The notes under the pieces: generated by a model | What the model saw: only the letters and a program-made list of their open reading frames with translations | Databases searched by the model: none | What the model was told of the DNA's origin: nothing | Program-made: the position numbers and the translations under genes | Assembly (NCBI RefSeq): GCF_001746755.1 | Contig: NZ_MCGG01000021.1 | Span: forward strand, 1 to 64,000 | Reading direction: 5' to 3' | Source: Magnetovibrio blakemorei | Lineage (GTDB): Bacteria > Pseudomonadota > Alphaproteobacteria > Rhodospirillales > Magnetovibrionaceae | Length of the DNA stretch: 64,000 bases | Part shown: piece after piece, positions 9,615 through 19,769 of the stretch | How the letters are laid out: each line of letters opens with the position of its first letter | Numbering within the stretch: the stretch's first letter is position 1

Positions 9615-10825
9615 GCGCTCAGGCCCTTTTGCTCAGGCAACGCCAAACTTAGCAGCCAAGCCAACGCCAAAAAAGCCCCTGAAACGCCGAGGCACAGGAC
9701 CAAGCCGCCGCTTTGGTAAGCCAGCCCCGACAGCACCGTTCCCAGCAACCGCCCGCCCGCATTGGCCATGTAATAAAACCCCACATTCAGCGCAACGTGG
9801 TCAGCCTCTGAATACGCCAGAACCAAATACGAATGCACAGCGGAATTGATGGCAAACACAAAGCCGAACACAGCCAGTCCCAACACCACCGTCAAGCCCG
9901 GTGCAAAATCCGCCCACACCGCTACCGCAATGGCCATCGTCACCACCAGCAAAATTACGATCCAATACCGCGTGGTGCGCCCCCCGGGCGCTCCCACCGC
10001 CGTCTTCAATAGCTTAGGGGCCGCCGCTTGGACAAAGCCATAAGCGATCACCCACGCGGCCATGTAGCCACCCACTTGGGCGTGATCCCAGCCTAAGCTG
10101 GCGGCCAAAAACAACGGCAACCCCACCACAAACCACACATCGCGAGAGCCAAACAGAAACAGGCGCGCCGCCGACAGATAATTCATGGTGCGACTTTTGG
10201 ACAAAATCTGCGTGAATTTGACCTTGACCTTGGCCTGACCAATTGACCCCGGCAACAGCAAGAAAGACGCCGCCAAAACCAAAACCAAGCCCGCCGCCAT
10301 CGCCAACAGCGCGCCGTCAAAGCCCAGCCAAGTCAGCAGCACCCCACCCATAAAAAAGCCCACACCCTTCAGCGCATTTTTGGACCCCGTCAAGATCGCC
10401 ACCCATTTGAACAAGGCACTGTCTGCGCCTTCGGGCAGCAACAATTTGACGGCGCTTTTGGAGCTCATTTTGGTCAAGTCTTTGGCGATGCCGGAGAGCG
10501 CCTGCGTGCCCATCACAAACGCAACCCCCACCCCTATTGACCAGCCGGGATCGAACTGCGACAAGGCCGATAATGCTACCACTTGCAGTGCCAAGCCTGC
10601 AAACAGCGTGACCTTCAACCCCAACCGGCTGGCAATCCATCCGCCCACCAGATTGGTGAGGATGCCAAAAAATTCATACAGCAAAAACAGTAAGGCAATT
10701 TCAAAGGGGCTGTAGCCGAGCGTATAAAAATGCAACAACACCAACATCCTGAGCGCGCCATCGGTCAGGGTAAAACCCCAATAGGCGGCGGTGACAAGGG
10801 TGTAGTTGCGGATATCCGTGCTCAT
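9611..10825 (-). CDS. arsJ: ArsJ-like MFS transporter (organoarsenical efflux family)
   Basis: 404-residue MFS-type permease with about twelve hydrophobic segments. The start (YTLVTAAYWGFTLTDGALRM) and the inner segment GIAKDLTKMSSKSAVKLLLP resemble ArsJ proteins, which export 1-arseno-3-phosphoglycerate made by a partner glyceraldehyde-3-phosphate dehydrogenase. In typical ars loci arsJ sits beside that gapdh and arsR; neither is within several kb here. Either the partner is elsewhere or this member exports something else. The neighbour on the same strand is a metallo-beta-lactamase-fold protein 61 bases upstream. Confidence 0.75.
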   Translation of the reverse strand: MSTDIRNYTLVTAAYWGFTLTDGALRMLVLLHFYTLGYSPFEIALLFLLYEFFGILTNLVGGWIASRLGLKVTLFAGLALQVVALSALSQFDPGWSIGVGVAFVMGTQALSGIAKDLTKMSSKSAVKLLLPEGADSALFKWVAILTGSKNALKGVGFFMGGVLLTWLGFDGALLAMAAGLVLVLAASFLLLPGSIGQAKVKVKFTQILSKSRTMNYLSAARLFLFGSRDVWFVVGLPLFLAASLGWDHAQVGGYMAAWVIAYGFVQAAAPKLLKTAVGAPGGRTTRYWIVILLVVTMAIAVAVWADFAPGLTVVLGLAVFGFVFAINSAVHSYLVLAYSEADHVALNVGFYYMANAGGRLLGTVLSGLAYQSGGLVLCLGVSGAFLALAWLLSLALPEQKGLSA

Positions 10826-10886
10826 GTGATCGTCCCAAATGCAAGGTTCCAGCTTTTAAGCCGTCCTTGTGACATCTCTATGACGG

Positions 10887-11807
10887 TTACTCGAACTCCA
10901 TTTGCATAAAAACCGCTTGCGCGTTGCGTTTGCTGATTTCATCGAACACTTCTAAATGTTTGAACGGGGATTGATCAATGGCAACGGCTTCTGCGATAGG
11001 GCCGCCGTTTTCGATGATGCGCCCGATCATGGTGCGCAGATACACCAAGTAATCATAGGTTTCCAGGGTGGCACGTCTCACGTCCGTCACCGGACCGTGA
11101 CCGGGAACGATGAATTTAGGGTTGTAATCGGCCATCGTTTCAAACACGTCAATCCAGTTGGCGGTGTTGCCCGCCGGTCCGGTGCCGAGCATCCGCTCCA
11201 CATAGACGATGTCGCCGGTAAACATAACGCCCGTATCCGGCATCCAAATAAACGAATCCCCCAGCGTGTGCGCGGAACCCACATGACGGATTTCAAAGCG
11301 ATGACCGCCAAAATTAAGATCTAATTCCTTATCGAAAGTCTCATCCGCATAAACCGCATCCGTGCCCTTCAAAGCCTCTTTGCCCATTAAATTGGTGAGC
11401 ATGAAAAAATAATCGTTGAGGCGCGCTTTGTGATCTTTGACGGCGTCGGCTGAGGCTATGATGTGCGCCCCTTTGGCCTTGAAATAGCCGTTGCCCAGCC
11501 AGCGGTGATCTTGTCCACCGGAATTGATGACAATTTTGACCGGCTTGTCGGTGATGGTTTTGATCGCTGCATCAATTTGTGCTGCGCCCAGATAACTGCC
11601 GCCGGGATCGACCAGCAACACACCCTCATCCGTCACCACCACACCAAAAGTCGCGTTGTTGGCAAAATTGGTAGCATTGCGCTGCTCATGGGGACCGACC
11701 AGGGCATAGATGCCGTCCGTCACCTGTTGCACCTTTAAGTCTGCAGCTTGGGCCGAAACGCCAACGGCGCAAAAGACAAGTACCAATAACGCCCTAAATT
11801 TCAACAC
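10887..11807 (-). CDS. Exported MBL-fold hydrolase with a degenerate metal site
   Basis: 306-residue protein with an N-terminal signal peptide (LLVLVFCAVGVSAQAAD, cleavage after about residue 21), so periplasmic. It has the metallo-beta-lactamase fold order: VINSGGQDHRWLGN at the usual HxHxDH position, then GSAHTLGD, FTGDIVY and PGHGPV. The first two histidines of HxHxDH read Ser and Gly; Asp-His and the later His, Asp and His remain. It resembles the SoxH/quinoprotein-relay branch of the superfamily. One metal may still bind, but canonical binuclear chemistry is doubtful. Substrate unknown. Confidence 0.85.
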   Translation of the reverse strand: MLKFRALLVLVFCAVGVSAQAADLKVQQVTDGIYALVGPHEQRNATNFANNATFGVVVTDEGVLLVDPGGSYLGAAQIDAAIKTITDKPVKIVINSGGQDHRWLGNGYFKAKGAHIIASADAVKDHKARLNDYFFMLTNLMGKEALKGTDAVYADETFDKELDLNFGGHRFEIRHVGSAHTLGDSFIWMPDTGVMFTGDIVYVERMLGTGPAGNTANWIDVFETMADYNPKFIVPGHGPVTDVRRATLETYDYLVYLRTMIGRIIENGGPIAEAVAIDQSPFKHLEVFDEISKRNAQAVFMQMEFE

Positions 11808-11944
11808 AACACGCTCCCCTCAAAAAAAATATCATTTTCTAGCTCTATATCAATTTCACTTCTGTGCAACTCAAAAGGTTACAACGGTTGTCCAATGGCC
11901 TTGAACACCTTAATTGTAAAGACAAACCAAAATGGGAGATGACC

Positions 11945-13678
11945 ATGCGCCGCGCATTCACACTCATCCTTACCGCGCTCACGTGGATGGCTTCTCCCGC
12001 ATGGGCAGAAGAGCTGCCCCCTGAAGCCGCCACCGGGCACACAGCAAAAACCAGTGTCACGGCCCAGCACTTTATCATCAGCGCGGCCAATCCACATGCC
12101 GCCCAAGCGGGCTATAATGTGCTGAAAGATGGCGGCAGTGCCGTCGACGCCATGATCGCGGCACAGATGGTGCTGGGTCTGGTGGAACCGCAAAGCAGCG
12201 GCCTTGGTGGTGGCGCATTTTTGGTCTACTTCGACGCCACAAACGACAAGCTCACCGCCTTGGACGGACGGGAAACCGCCCCCTTGGCGGCGACACCCGA
12301 TTTATTTCTTAAACCCGACGGGACACCTTTGAAATTTTTCGAGGCCGTTGTCGGGGGGCGTTCCGTGGGTACGCCGGGCACCTTAAAGCTGATGTTCGAC
12401 GCCCATGAACGTTTCGGGAAATTACCCTGGGCGCGACTGCTCAAGCCCGCCATCAACTTGGCCGACCACGGTTTTGCCGTCTCCCCGCGTCTGGCCCAAC
12501 TGATTGAAAACGATCAAAAGCGTCTCCTCACCTCGGCCTCGGCGCGGGCTTATTTTTTTGATCAAACGGGCGCACCGCTTAAGGCGGGAACGCGCCTTAA
12601 AAACCCGCTCTACGGGGAAACCTTGCGCCAAATCGCCACCCACGGCACGGATGTCTTTTACTCTGGCGACATCGCGCAAGACATTGTCGCCGCTGTGCAG
12701 AGCGCACAAAACCCCGGCCTTTTAAGTGCCCAGGACTTAGCCGCATATCGGGTCATCGAACGCGCCCCGGTCTGTGCGCCGTATCGCAGCTTTAACGTTT
12801 GCGGCATGGGGCCGCCCTCATCAGGGGCGCTCACGGTGGGGCAAATTTTGGGCATGCTGGATACCTTCACCCTGCCCTCACCCTCACCGCAAAGCTTTCA
12901 TTTGATCGCCGAAGCCAGCCGCTTGGCGTTTGCGGACCGGGGTTTGTACATGGCTGACAGCGATTTTGTTGCCCTGCCCGAAGGGTTGCTCGACCCGGCT
13001 TATTTAAAATCCCGCGCAGCGTTGATTGATCCGGATCACGCAGCATCCGAGGTTCAGGCCGGCACGCCGCCATGGAAGATGTCCGAAGCCCGCGCGCCTG
13101 ACAACGCCATCGAATTTCCCTCCACCTCTCACATGTCCATCGTCGACGGGGCGGGCAACGCGGTGTCGCTCACCACCACCATCGAAAATGGATTTGGCTC
13201 TCGCGTCATGGTGCGGGGATTTTTGTTGAACAATGAACTCACCGATTTTTCATTTGTGCCAGAACTTGACGGCAAGCCCGTCGCCAATCGCGTGGAACCG
13301 GGCAAGCGGCCCCGCTCTTCCATGGCACCGAGCATGGTTTTTGAAGATAACGGAAAGCTCAAAATGGTGGTGGGTTCACCCGGCGGCTCACGCATCATCG
13401 GCTACGTCACCCAAGCGATCATCGCCGTCCTGGACTGGAACATGGACGTGCAAGACGCCCTCAACCTGCCCCATGTTGTCGCTCGATTTAACACCTTGGA
13501 TGTGGAAACCACGGCGGAAGATTGGGCACAAGCCCTTCAAGAGCTGGGCCACTCTGTGAAAGTCGGGGACTTAAACAGTGGCCTTCACGCCGTCGTTCGT
13601 AAGGAAAACGCACAGGGAAAAAGTTCGTGGGTGGGCGGGGCCGACCCGCGCCGCGAAGGAATCGTCCTGGGGGACTGA
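11945..13678 (+). CDS. ggt: Gamma-glutamyltransferase
   Basis: 577-residue Ntn hydrolase that transfers or hydrolyses the gamma-glutamyl group of glutathione in the periplasm. The ATG at 11945 is preferred because GGAG lies six bases upstream and a signal peptide (FTLILTALTWMASPAWA) begins there; the open frame extends 27 codons further upstream. The autocleavage site and Thr nucleophile are in STSHMSIVDGAGNAVS, about two thirds along, giving large and small subunits. GGGAFLVYFD, GKRPRSSMAPSMVF and GSPGGSRIIGYV are family signatures. Convergent with the hypothetical gene at 13700. Together with gshA (56348) and grxD it indicates glutathione turnover. Confidence 0.95.
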   Translation: MRRAFTLILTALTWMASPAWAEELPPEAATGHTAKTSVTAQHFIISAANPHAAQAGYNVLKDGGSAVDAMIAAQMVLGLVEPQSSGLGGGAFLVYFDATNDKLTALDGRETAPLAATPDLFLKPDGTPLKFFEAVVGGRSVGTPGTLKLMFDAHERFGKLPWARLLKPAINLADHGFAVSPRLAQLIENDQKRLLTSASARAYFFDQTGAPLKAGTRLKNPLYGETLRQIATHGTDVFYSGDIAQDIVAAVQSAQNPGLLSAQDLAAYRVIERAPVCAPYRSFNVCGMGPPSSGALTVGQILGMLDTFTLPSPSPQSFHLIAEASRLAFADRGLYMADSDFVALPEGLLDPAYLKSRAALIDPDHAASEVQAGTPPWKMSEARAPDNAIEFPSTSHMSIVDGAGNAVSLTTTIENGFGSRVMVRGFLLNNELTDFSFVPELDGKPVANRVEPGKRPRSSMAPSMVFEDNGKLKMVVGSPGGSRIIGYVTQAIIAVLDWNMDVQDALNLPHVVARFNTLDVETTAEDWAQALQELGHSVKVGDLNSGLHAVVRKENAQGKSSWVGGADPRREGIVLGD

Positions 13679-13699
13679 CGGCACCCTAATGGGCAAATA

Positions 13700-14221
13700 T
13701 TACCCGGTATTTTTTTCCGTCTGAGGTTTTTCACCGTTCTTTGCCGCGTCAATTTCTTGCAACGCCAACAACGGCCCTAAGCCGACGCCCGCGTTATCGA
13801 TGAGGGCCATTGTAGGCTGCCCGGTTTGCGGCTTGGTGCCTTTTTGAAGACCCTGCATGCCGTTTTCTTGGCGTTTCAGCTCACCTTCGGCGGTCATGCG
13901 TTTGACAATTTCGTTGGCAATCATTTTTTCAATTTGTCCGCGCATCTCGGGCGACATACTTTGCAAGTCTTCCTCGCTCAATCCCATTTCCCCCAGGATT
14001 TTAGCGCGCAGTTCTTCCTTTTTCTTTTCTTTAAGTTCTTCGGCGTAGGCCTGGAATCCCTTCTCCCGGATTTCTTCTACGAGCGTCTTTTTCTCTTCCT
14101 CAGCGGAAACAACTGGCTGTGTCTCCTCCTGGCTGGCCTTGGACGTCGCCTGCAGCCCAGTCGCCGCACCGGGACTTGGATAGCCACCATACATTGAGGT
14201 ATTTCGAATGCTCATATCCAT
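13700..14221 (-). CDS. Hypothetical Glu/Lys-rich protein
   Basis: 173 residues. Low-complexity N-terminus, then a strongly charged helical middle (about 40-120: EEEKKTLVEEIREKGFQAYA, LKEKKKEELRAKILGEMG) that may be a coiled coil. It includes an acidic motif MGLSEEDLQSMSPEMRGQIE. The C-terminus is more neutral (MALIDNAGVGLGPLLALQEI). No signal peptide or membrane segment. I do not recognise the family. It could be a small cytoplasmic or flagellum-associated protein, but nothing here proves it. Codon use matches its neighbours. Confidence 0.7.
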   Translation of the reverse strand: MDMSIRNTSMYGGYPSPGAATGLQATSKASQEETQPVVSAEEEKKTLVEEIREKGFQAYAEELKEKKKEELRAKILGEMGLSEEDLQSMSPEMRGQIEKMIANEIVKRMTAEGELKRQENGMQGLQKGTKPQTGQPTMALIDNAGVGLGPLLALQEIDAAKNGEKPQTEKNTG

Positions 14222-14304
14222 GTGATTTTCCTCACCAAGGCGTCACCTTCCCGGTTCGCCAGAAAACAATCCATGGTATTTAAAGCAAACTTTATGCCAA
14301 CTGT

Positions 14305-16536
14305 TCAGCGTGGTTTTTGCCGTGATTGAGAACCCGGCTTAGTGCCAAATTTAGGGCCTGATTTGACGCCTGATTTCGCGCCCGGCTTCGCTCCAGGACC
14401 TTTGACTTTCGGTTCCTGAGACAAAGGTTTGCGTCGGCCTTCGCCCGCTTGTTGGGTGAAGAACGTCTGGGGGCCTTTTTTGCGGCCCGTGCGTGCACCT
14501 TCTCCGCTAAATCCAGTCCCGCCCGCGCCGCCAGCCCGACCGCCGGTGCCTTTGGGCTGCCACGTGGGCACCAAATGTTTTTTACTGGGTCCGATCAAAT
14601 CTTCCCGGCCCAAGCGTTTGAGAGCCTCGCGGATCAGCGGCCAATTTTCCGCATCGTGGTAGCGCAAAAAGGCTTTGTGCAAACGCCTCTGGCGCAGCCC
14701 CTTGGCGGTGTGCACCACTTCACCACTATTTCTGTGAATGGGTTTAATGGGGTTGCGTTCAGAATAGTACATGGCCGCCGACAGCGACATGGGCGACGGC
14801 AAGAAGGTCTGCACCTGATCGGCGCGCAAGTTGTTTTTCTTCAGCCAAATGGCCAAGTTCATCATGTCTTCGTCGGACGTACCGGGATGTGCGGCGATGA
14901 AATACGGAATCAGATAATATTTTTTACCCGCCTGTTGGGCCGCTTGGTCAAACATTTGCTTGAAGCGGTCATAGGTTCCGATGCCCGGCTTCATCATTTT
15001 GGACAGCGGTCCGTCTTCGGTGTGTTCGGGGGCAATTTTCAAATACCCGCCGACATGATGGGTCACCAGTTCCTTGACGTACTTGGGACTTTTCACCGCC
15101 AAGTCGTAACGCAGCCCCGACGCGATGTGAATTTTTTTCACGCCCTTAATGGCACGGGCTTTTTGATAGAGTTCAATCAGTGGACTATGGTCGGTGCCCA
15201 AGTTTTTGCAGATGTCGGGATACACACATGAAGGACGGCGGCAGACCTTTTGAATCTCATCGTCCTTGCATGCCAACCGATACATATTCGCCGTCGGCCC
15301 ACCCAAGTCGGAAATGTGCCCGGTGAAGCCCGCAACCTTGTCGCGGATGTCTTCGATTTCTTGCAAGATCGATTGCTCGGAGCGGTTTTGAACAACCCGG
15401 CCCTCGTGTTCGGTGATGGAACAAAACGAACAGCCGCCAAAGCAGCCGCGCATGATGTTGATGGAAAAGCGGATCATTTCCCACGCCGGAATGCGCGCAT
15501 CCCCATAGCTGGGATGCGGGGCGCGGGCGTAGGGCAAGCCGTACACGCCATCCATTTCAGGTGTGGTGAGCGGAATGGGCGGCGGGGTCAGCCACACATC
15601 GCGATTGCCATGCCGTTGTATCAAAGCCCGCGCGTTGCCCGCATTGCTTTCTTGATGCAAAACCCGCGATGCCTGCGCATACAAAACCGGATCGGCCCCA
15701 ACGGCCTCATAACTGGGCATACGCACAACGGTCTTGTCCATATCAGTATGAACGTGGGGATGGTCTAAATCCAGTTCCGACATATCGATGGCTGTAAAAC
15801 CTTCCGGCACGCCGTCGCGCATATGAGCGGTGCCGCGAATGTCATGCATGTCTTTGGGGCGCTCCCCCGCCGCCGTCCGGTGGGCGATGTCGACGATGGC
15901 GCGTTCGGCGTTACCGTAGACCAAGATGTCGGCCTTGCTGTCGGGCAGAACCGAACGGCGCACCTTGTCCGACCAATAATCATAATGCGCGATGCGGCGC
16001 AGCGACGCTTCGATACCGCCGATGACCACCGGAACGTCGGAGTACGCTTCCCGACACCGTTGGGCATAAACAACCACCGAACGGTCGGGGCGTTTGCCGC
16101 CTTCGTCGTTCGGCGTGTAGCTGTCGTTGTGGCGAATTTTTTTGTCCGCCGTATAGCGGTTGACCATGCTGTCCATGTTGCCCGCGGTCACGCCCCAAAA
16201 CAAATTGGGCGGGCCTAAGGCTTTGAATGCATCGGCGCTGGACCAATCGGGTTGCGAGATGATGCCGACACGAAAGCCTTGGGCTTCCAACAAACGGCCA
16301 ATAATGGCCATACCAAAACTGGGGTGATCGATGTAGGCATCGCCTGTGACGATGATGATGTCGCAACTGTCCCAGCCCAATTCTTCCATTTCGGCGCGCG
16401 ACATGGGCAGGAACGGGGCCGTGCCAAACCGCGCCGCCCAATAGGGACGATGGGAAAACAGGGCGTTACTCGTTTTATTTTGCGATTTTTTCTGGGCTTT
16501 GCTCATCATGGAGCGGACTTTACGCGCCCTACCCAT
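14305..16536 (-). CDS. YgiQ-family radical SAM protein
   Basis: 743 residues. N-terminal region typical of YgiQ ([20 protein letters not shown]). Radical SAM cluster motif [16 protein letters not shown] in the middle, then GGPTANMY and a Cys-rich stretch ([12 protein letters not shown]) characteristic of the family. The last 100 residues are a low-complexity basic Gly/Lys/Pro tail. The reaction is unknown. ATGs at 16509 or 16506 are possible alternative starts; none has a convincing ribosome site. Divergent from and nearly touching the flavoprotein at 16551. Confidence 0.92.
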   Translation of the reverse strand: MGRARKVRSMMSKAQKKSQNKTSNALFSHRPYWAARFGTAPFLPMSRAEMEELGWDSCDIIIVTGDAYIDHPSFGMAIIGRLLEAQGFRVGIISQPDWSSADAFKALGPPNLFWGVTAGNMDSMVNRYTADKKIRHNDSYTPNDEGGKRPDRSVVVYAQRCREAYSDVPVVIGGIEASLRRIAHYDYWSDKVRRSVLPDSKADILVYGNAERAIVDIAHRTAAGERPKDMHDIRGTAHMRDGVPEGFTAIDMSELDLDHPHVHTDMDKTVVRMPSYEAVGADPVLYAQASRVLHQESNAGNARALIQRHGNRDVWLTPPPIPLTTPEMDGVYGLPYARAPHPSYGDARIPAWEMIRFSINIMRGCFGGCSFCSITEHEGRVVQNRSEQSILQEIEDIRDKVAGFTGHISDLGGPTANMYRLACKDDEIQKVCRRPSCVYPDICKNLGTDHSPLIELYQKARAIKGVKKIHIASGLRYDLAVKSPKYVKELVTHHVGGYLKIAPEHTEDGPLSKMMKPGIGTYDRFKQMFDQAAQQAGKKYYLIPYFIAAHPGTSDEDMMNLAIWLKKNNLRADQVQTFLPSPMSLSAAMYYSERNPIKPIHRNSGEVVHTAKGLRQRRLHKAFLRYHDAENWPLIREALKRLGREDLIGPSKKHLVPTWQPKGTGGRAGGAGGTGFSGEGARTGRKKGPQTFFTQQAGEGRRKPLSQEPKVKGPGAKPGAKSGVKSGPKFGTKPGSQSRQKPR

Positions 16537-16550
16537 TTGCGTCCATTCAA

Positions 16551-17819
16551 ATGCGTGTTACACCACTGCCCATGAAAACATCCCTCCTCCCTCAAATACC
16601 TCTTCTTCAAGTCGCCATCATCGGTGGCGGTCCCGCTGGTCTGATGGCCGCAGACGTTCTCGCCACCCAAGGCATAGACGTTCACATCTTTGATGCCATG
16701 CCTTCTTTAGGGCGCAAGTTCCTGATGGCGGGCAAAAGTGGACTGAACTTAACCCACAGTGAAGGCTTGGATAAATTCTTCACCCGCTTTGGCGACGCCA
16801 ATGACCGCCTGCTCCCGGCGCTCAGCGACTTTACCCCCGGCGACATTCAAGACTGGGCCAAAGACCTGGGGGTTGAGACCTTCGTCGGCAGTTCAGGACG
16901 TATTTTTCCCAAAGACTTCAAAGCCGCCCCATTGTTGCGCGCGTGGTTGCGCCAGCTGCGCGCCAAAGGCGTCACCATCCATGTGCGGCACAAGTGGATA
17001 GGCTGGTCGGCAGACGGCGCGCTGCGTTTTAAAACCCCAAACGGCGACGTTTCTGTCACCGCCCAAGCGACCCTTCTGGCGCTCGGCGGCGGCAGCTGGC
17101 CCACACTGGGATCGGATGGCGCGTGGGTAGGTCCGTTGCAAAATCAAGGCATCGAAGTCGCCCCGTTGCGCCCTGCCAATTGTGGCTTCGAGGTGACATG
17201 GAGCGATTATCTGATCAAAAATTTTGCCGGCGAAGCGTTGAAAACCGTCAAGCTGTCGTTTCAAGACCAGCACGCCAGCGGCGATGTCACCCTTTCGCAT
17301 TTTGGTTTGGAAAGCGGCCCGGTCTACACCTTGTCGGCAGCTCTGCGGGACGCGATTGAACAAGACGGCTCCGCCCTCCTCAGCATCGATTTGTCGCCCG
17401 GTCGCTCTGTGCGCGAACTCACCGAAGCGCTCAGCCGTCCACGTGGCAAAAAAACCATGGCGACCCATCTGAAGCGCACCGTGCGGATTTTTGGCGTTAA
17501 GGCTGCATTGCTGCGCGACCTGGTGTCCGCCGAAGACTTTACAGACCCAAACAAACTGGCCCACGCCATCAAGGCCTTGCCGGTACGCTTGGAACGCCCC
17601 CGCCCGCTTGCAGAAGCCATCAGCACGGCGGGCGGCGTGAAGTTTGACGCCCTGGATGACGGCTTCATGATCAAAGCCTTGCCCGGTGTGTTTTGCGCTG
17701 GCGAAATGATGGATTGGGAAGCCCCCACAGGCGGCTATTTGTTGAGTGCATGCTTCGCCACTGGACGAACAGCGGGCGCCGCCGTGGCAAAGTGGCTCAC
17801 ATTTCAGGGACAAGATTAA
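16551..17819 (+). CDS. TIGR03862-type BaiN-family flavoprotein
   Basis: 422-residue FAD protein. [17 protein letters not shown] is the dinucleotide-binding motif, followed by [18 protein letters not shown], which marks the TIGR03862 branch rather than the SGGGRCN type of the paralogue at 8424. The C-terminal FAD block is [20 protein letters not shown]. Cytoplasmic oxidoreductase, substrate unknown. The start could also be the ATG at 16572; neither has a clear ribosome site. Confidence 0.9.
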   Translation: MRVTPLPMKTSLLPQIPLLQVAIIGGGPAGLMAADVLATQGIDVHIFDAMPSLGRKFLMAGKSGLNLTHSEGLDKFFTRFGDANDRLLPALSDFTPGDIQDWAKDLGVETFVGSSGRIFPKDFKAAPLLRAWLRQLRAKGVTIHVRHKWIGWSADGALRFKTPNGDVSVTAQATLLALGGGSWPTLGSDGAWVGPLQNQGIEVAPLRPANCGFEVTWSDYLIKNFAGEALKTVKLSFQDQHASGDVTLSHFGLESGPVYTLSAALRDAIEQDGSALLSIDLSPGRSVRELTEALSRPRGKKTMATHLKRTVRIFGVKAALLRDLVSAEDFTDPNKLAHAIKALPVRLERPRPLAEAISTAGGVKFDALDDGFMIKALPGVFCAGEMMDWEAPTGGYLLSACFATGRTAGAAVAKWLTFQGQD

Positions 17820-17864
17820 AGACGGTCTCCCCCCTGCCTTTACGGAGGTAAAGAAGAAAAGGGT

Positions 17865-17960
17865 GTCATTGCGAGAAGCGCAGCGACGAAGCAATCCATC
17901 TTGAGGTGCGTTCCGCTGCCGTTGCCTGGATTGCCACGCCCCTCTGGGGCTCGCAATGAC
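17865..17960. repeat. 96-bp palindromic MITE/REP-like repeat
   Basis: Perfect 11-bp terminal inverted repeats: GTCATTGCGAG at 17865-17875 and CTCGCAATGAC at 17950-17960. Inner pairing includes GCAATCC against GGATTGCC, so the whole unit can fold into one long hairpin. This resembles dispersed palindromic repeats I know from many bacterial genomes. It fills the gap between the convergent genes ending at 17819 and 17984 and could act as a bidirectional transcription stop. No coding capacity. Confidence 0.8.
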
Positions 17961-17983
17961 GTCGGAAGGGATAACGGCTCGTT

Positions 17984-18481
17984 TTAAGGGCGAAGCGGAT
18001 AGGAAATGCTCAGCACTTCCAGCTCATCTTCGCCGCCCGGCGTCTGCACGCTGACCAACGCCCCGACGGTCTTGTCCATCAACGCCCGACCGATGGGGGA
18101 GTCGACGCTGATGCGCCCTTGGCTGGGCACGGTTTCGTCGCTGCCGACGATGGTGATGGTTTGCACCGTGCCGTTTTCGCGCTCATAGCGCACCGTCGCA
18201 CCAAAGTGCACCGTGCCTTGGTCTTGCTGGTAACACGGATTGACGACATTCAGAATTTCCAAGCGCTTGCGCAAAAACCGTACCCGCCCATCGATTTGGC
18301 GCAGACGTTTTTTGCCATAAATATAATCGCCATTTTCAGATCGGTCGCCATTGCTGGCCGCCCAATGCACCGTGCGCACCACTTCAGGACGCTCGACTTC
18401 CCACAGCTGGGTGAGCTCAGCGTTCAAGGCGGCAAAGCCCGCCGGGGTGATGCATTGTTTTTCGACCTTGTCGGTGGTCAT
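17984..18481 (-). CDS. greB: Transcript cleavage factor GreB
   Basis: 165 residues with start at the ATG at 18481 (MTTDKVEKQCITPAGFAALN); the open frame runs further upstream into glcF but that extension is not Gre-like. The N-terminal coiled coil carries NGDRSENGDYIYGKKRLRQI, the GreB form of the motif with acidic tip residues. The C-terminal FKBP-like domain has GRISVDSPIGRALMDKTVG. It stimulates RNA cleavage in backtracked RNA polymerase. It begins five bases after glcF stops and is probably the last gene of the glc transcript. Confidence 0.9.
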   Translation of the reverse strand: MTTDKVEKQCITPAGFAALNAELTQLWEVERPEVVRTVHWAASNGDRSENGDYIYGKKRLRQIDGRVRFLRKRLEILNVVNPCYQQDQGTVHFGATVRYERENGTVQTITIVGSDETVPSQGRISVDSPIGRALMDKTVGALVSVQTPGGEDELEVLSISYPLRP

Positions 18482-18486
18482 TTTAA

Positions 18487-19758
18487 TTATTTCGTCTCCA
18501 ACGGCGACGGCCCGCCCAGGGCCCAGTCCAAAAGCTCGACCGTGTGTACCACTTTTGTGCCCGCGTATGAACCGATTTGGATCAGACAACCGATGTTTCC
18601 CGTGGCAATGACGTCCGCATTTAAAGCCTCCAAACTGTCAGCCTTGCGGGTCCCCAACTCGGTGGCAAGCTCTGGCTGCATGAGGTTATAGGTGCCCGCA
18701 GAGCCACAGCACAGATGAGCGTCTTTGGGCGTGAACACCTCAAAACCCGCCGCCCTCAACAAATCACTTGGACCCGCCAAATTCTTTTGCCCATGCTGCA
18801 ATGAGCACGGTGCATGGTAGGCGACGCGAGGCTTGCTAAAGTCCTGAACGCCGCTAAGCCCCAATTCGGCCACCACTTCGCTGACGTCACGCGCCAAGGC
18901 GGAAATCTTCGCCGCGCGGTCCGCCCAGACGGGATCGTCTTTCAGCATGAAACCATAGTCTTTGACGGTTGAGCCACACCCCGATGCGGTGATGGCAATG
19001 ACGTCAGGCTGGGCGTGTTCCCAGGCTTGAATGTTGAGGCGCGCTTGCTCCAAGGCCGCATGTTCTTTGCCCATGTGGTGGGTGAGCGCGCCGCAGCATC
19101 CGACCCCATCGGCCTCAAACACATCACAGCCCAAACGCGACAATACACCCGCCGCCGCACGGTTGATGCGCGGCGCCAAGACCTGTTGGGCACACCCCGC
19201 CAGCAAGGCAACCCGCAAGCGGGCTTTGCCTTCCGCCCTCGCCTGCACCAACGTGACCGGGTCGGCTTTGGGGAGACGCGGCGGCGACATGGCAATCATG
19301 CCCTTTAAGCGCCCCGGCAACAAAAAGGCCAAAGGTTTCATAAACCGCGCGCCCACCAGCGACCACCTGAACACGGTGGGCTTGGGCAAAACAAACGCCA
19401 AAACAGTCCGCAACATCGTTTCCGCTAGGGGACGTTTGTGGGTTTTTTCAATGTGCACACGGGCATAATCAACCAAGTGCATGTAATCCACCCCTGACGG
19501 ACAGGTGGTCATACACGACAAGCAACTGAGGCAGCGATCAATGTGTTTGACGGTGCTGGCCGGAACAGGCTGTTGAGATTCCAGCATGTCTTTGATCAGG
19601 TAGATGCGCCCGCGGGGACTGTCCAGTTCGTCCCCCAAAACCACATAGGTCGGGCACGTCGCGGTGCAAAATCCGCAATGCACACAGGTGCGCAAAATAT
19701 CGTTGGATATTTTGATGGGCGCTTCGTGGAGCTGCGTAGGACTAAAGCGGGTTTCCAT
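18487..19758 (-). CDS. glcF: Glycolate oxidase iron-sulfur subunit GlcF
   Basis: 423 residues. Two ferredoxin-type 4Fe-4S motifs near the N-terminus (CVHCGFCTATCP and CLSCLSCMTTCP) and two CCG domains (GVGCCGALTHH, HLCCGSAGTYN). It passes electrons from the GlcD flavin to the quinone pool during oxidation of glycolate to glyoxylate. Third gene of glcD-glcE-glcF with 11 bases after glcE. Full length. Confidence 0.95.
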   Translation of the reverse strand: METRFSPTQLHEAPIKISNDILRTCVHCGFCTATCPTYVVLGDELDSPRGRIYLIKDMLESQQPVPASTVKHIDRCLSCLSCMTTCPSGVDYMHLVDYARVHIEKTHKRPLAETMLRTVLAFVLPKPTVFRWSLVGARFMKPLAFLLPGRLKGMIAMSPPRLPKADPVTLVQARAEGKARLRVALLAGCAQQVLAPRINRAAAGVLSRLGCDVFEADGVGCCGALTHHMGKEHAALEQARLNIQAWEHAQPDVIAITASGCGSTVKDYGFMLKDDPVWADRAAKISALARDVSEVVAELGLSGVQDFSKPRVAYHAPCSLQHGQKNLAGPSDLLRAAGFEVFTPKDAHLCCGSAGTYNLMQPELATELGTRKADSLEALNADVIATGNIGCLIQIGSYAGTKVVHTVELLDWALGGPSPLETK

Positions 19759-19769
19759 TTTTCATCCCC

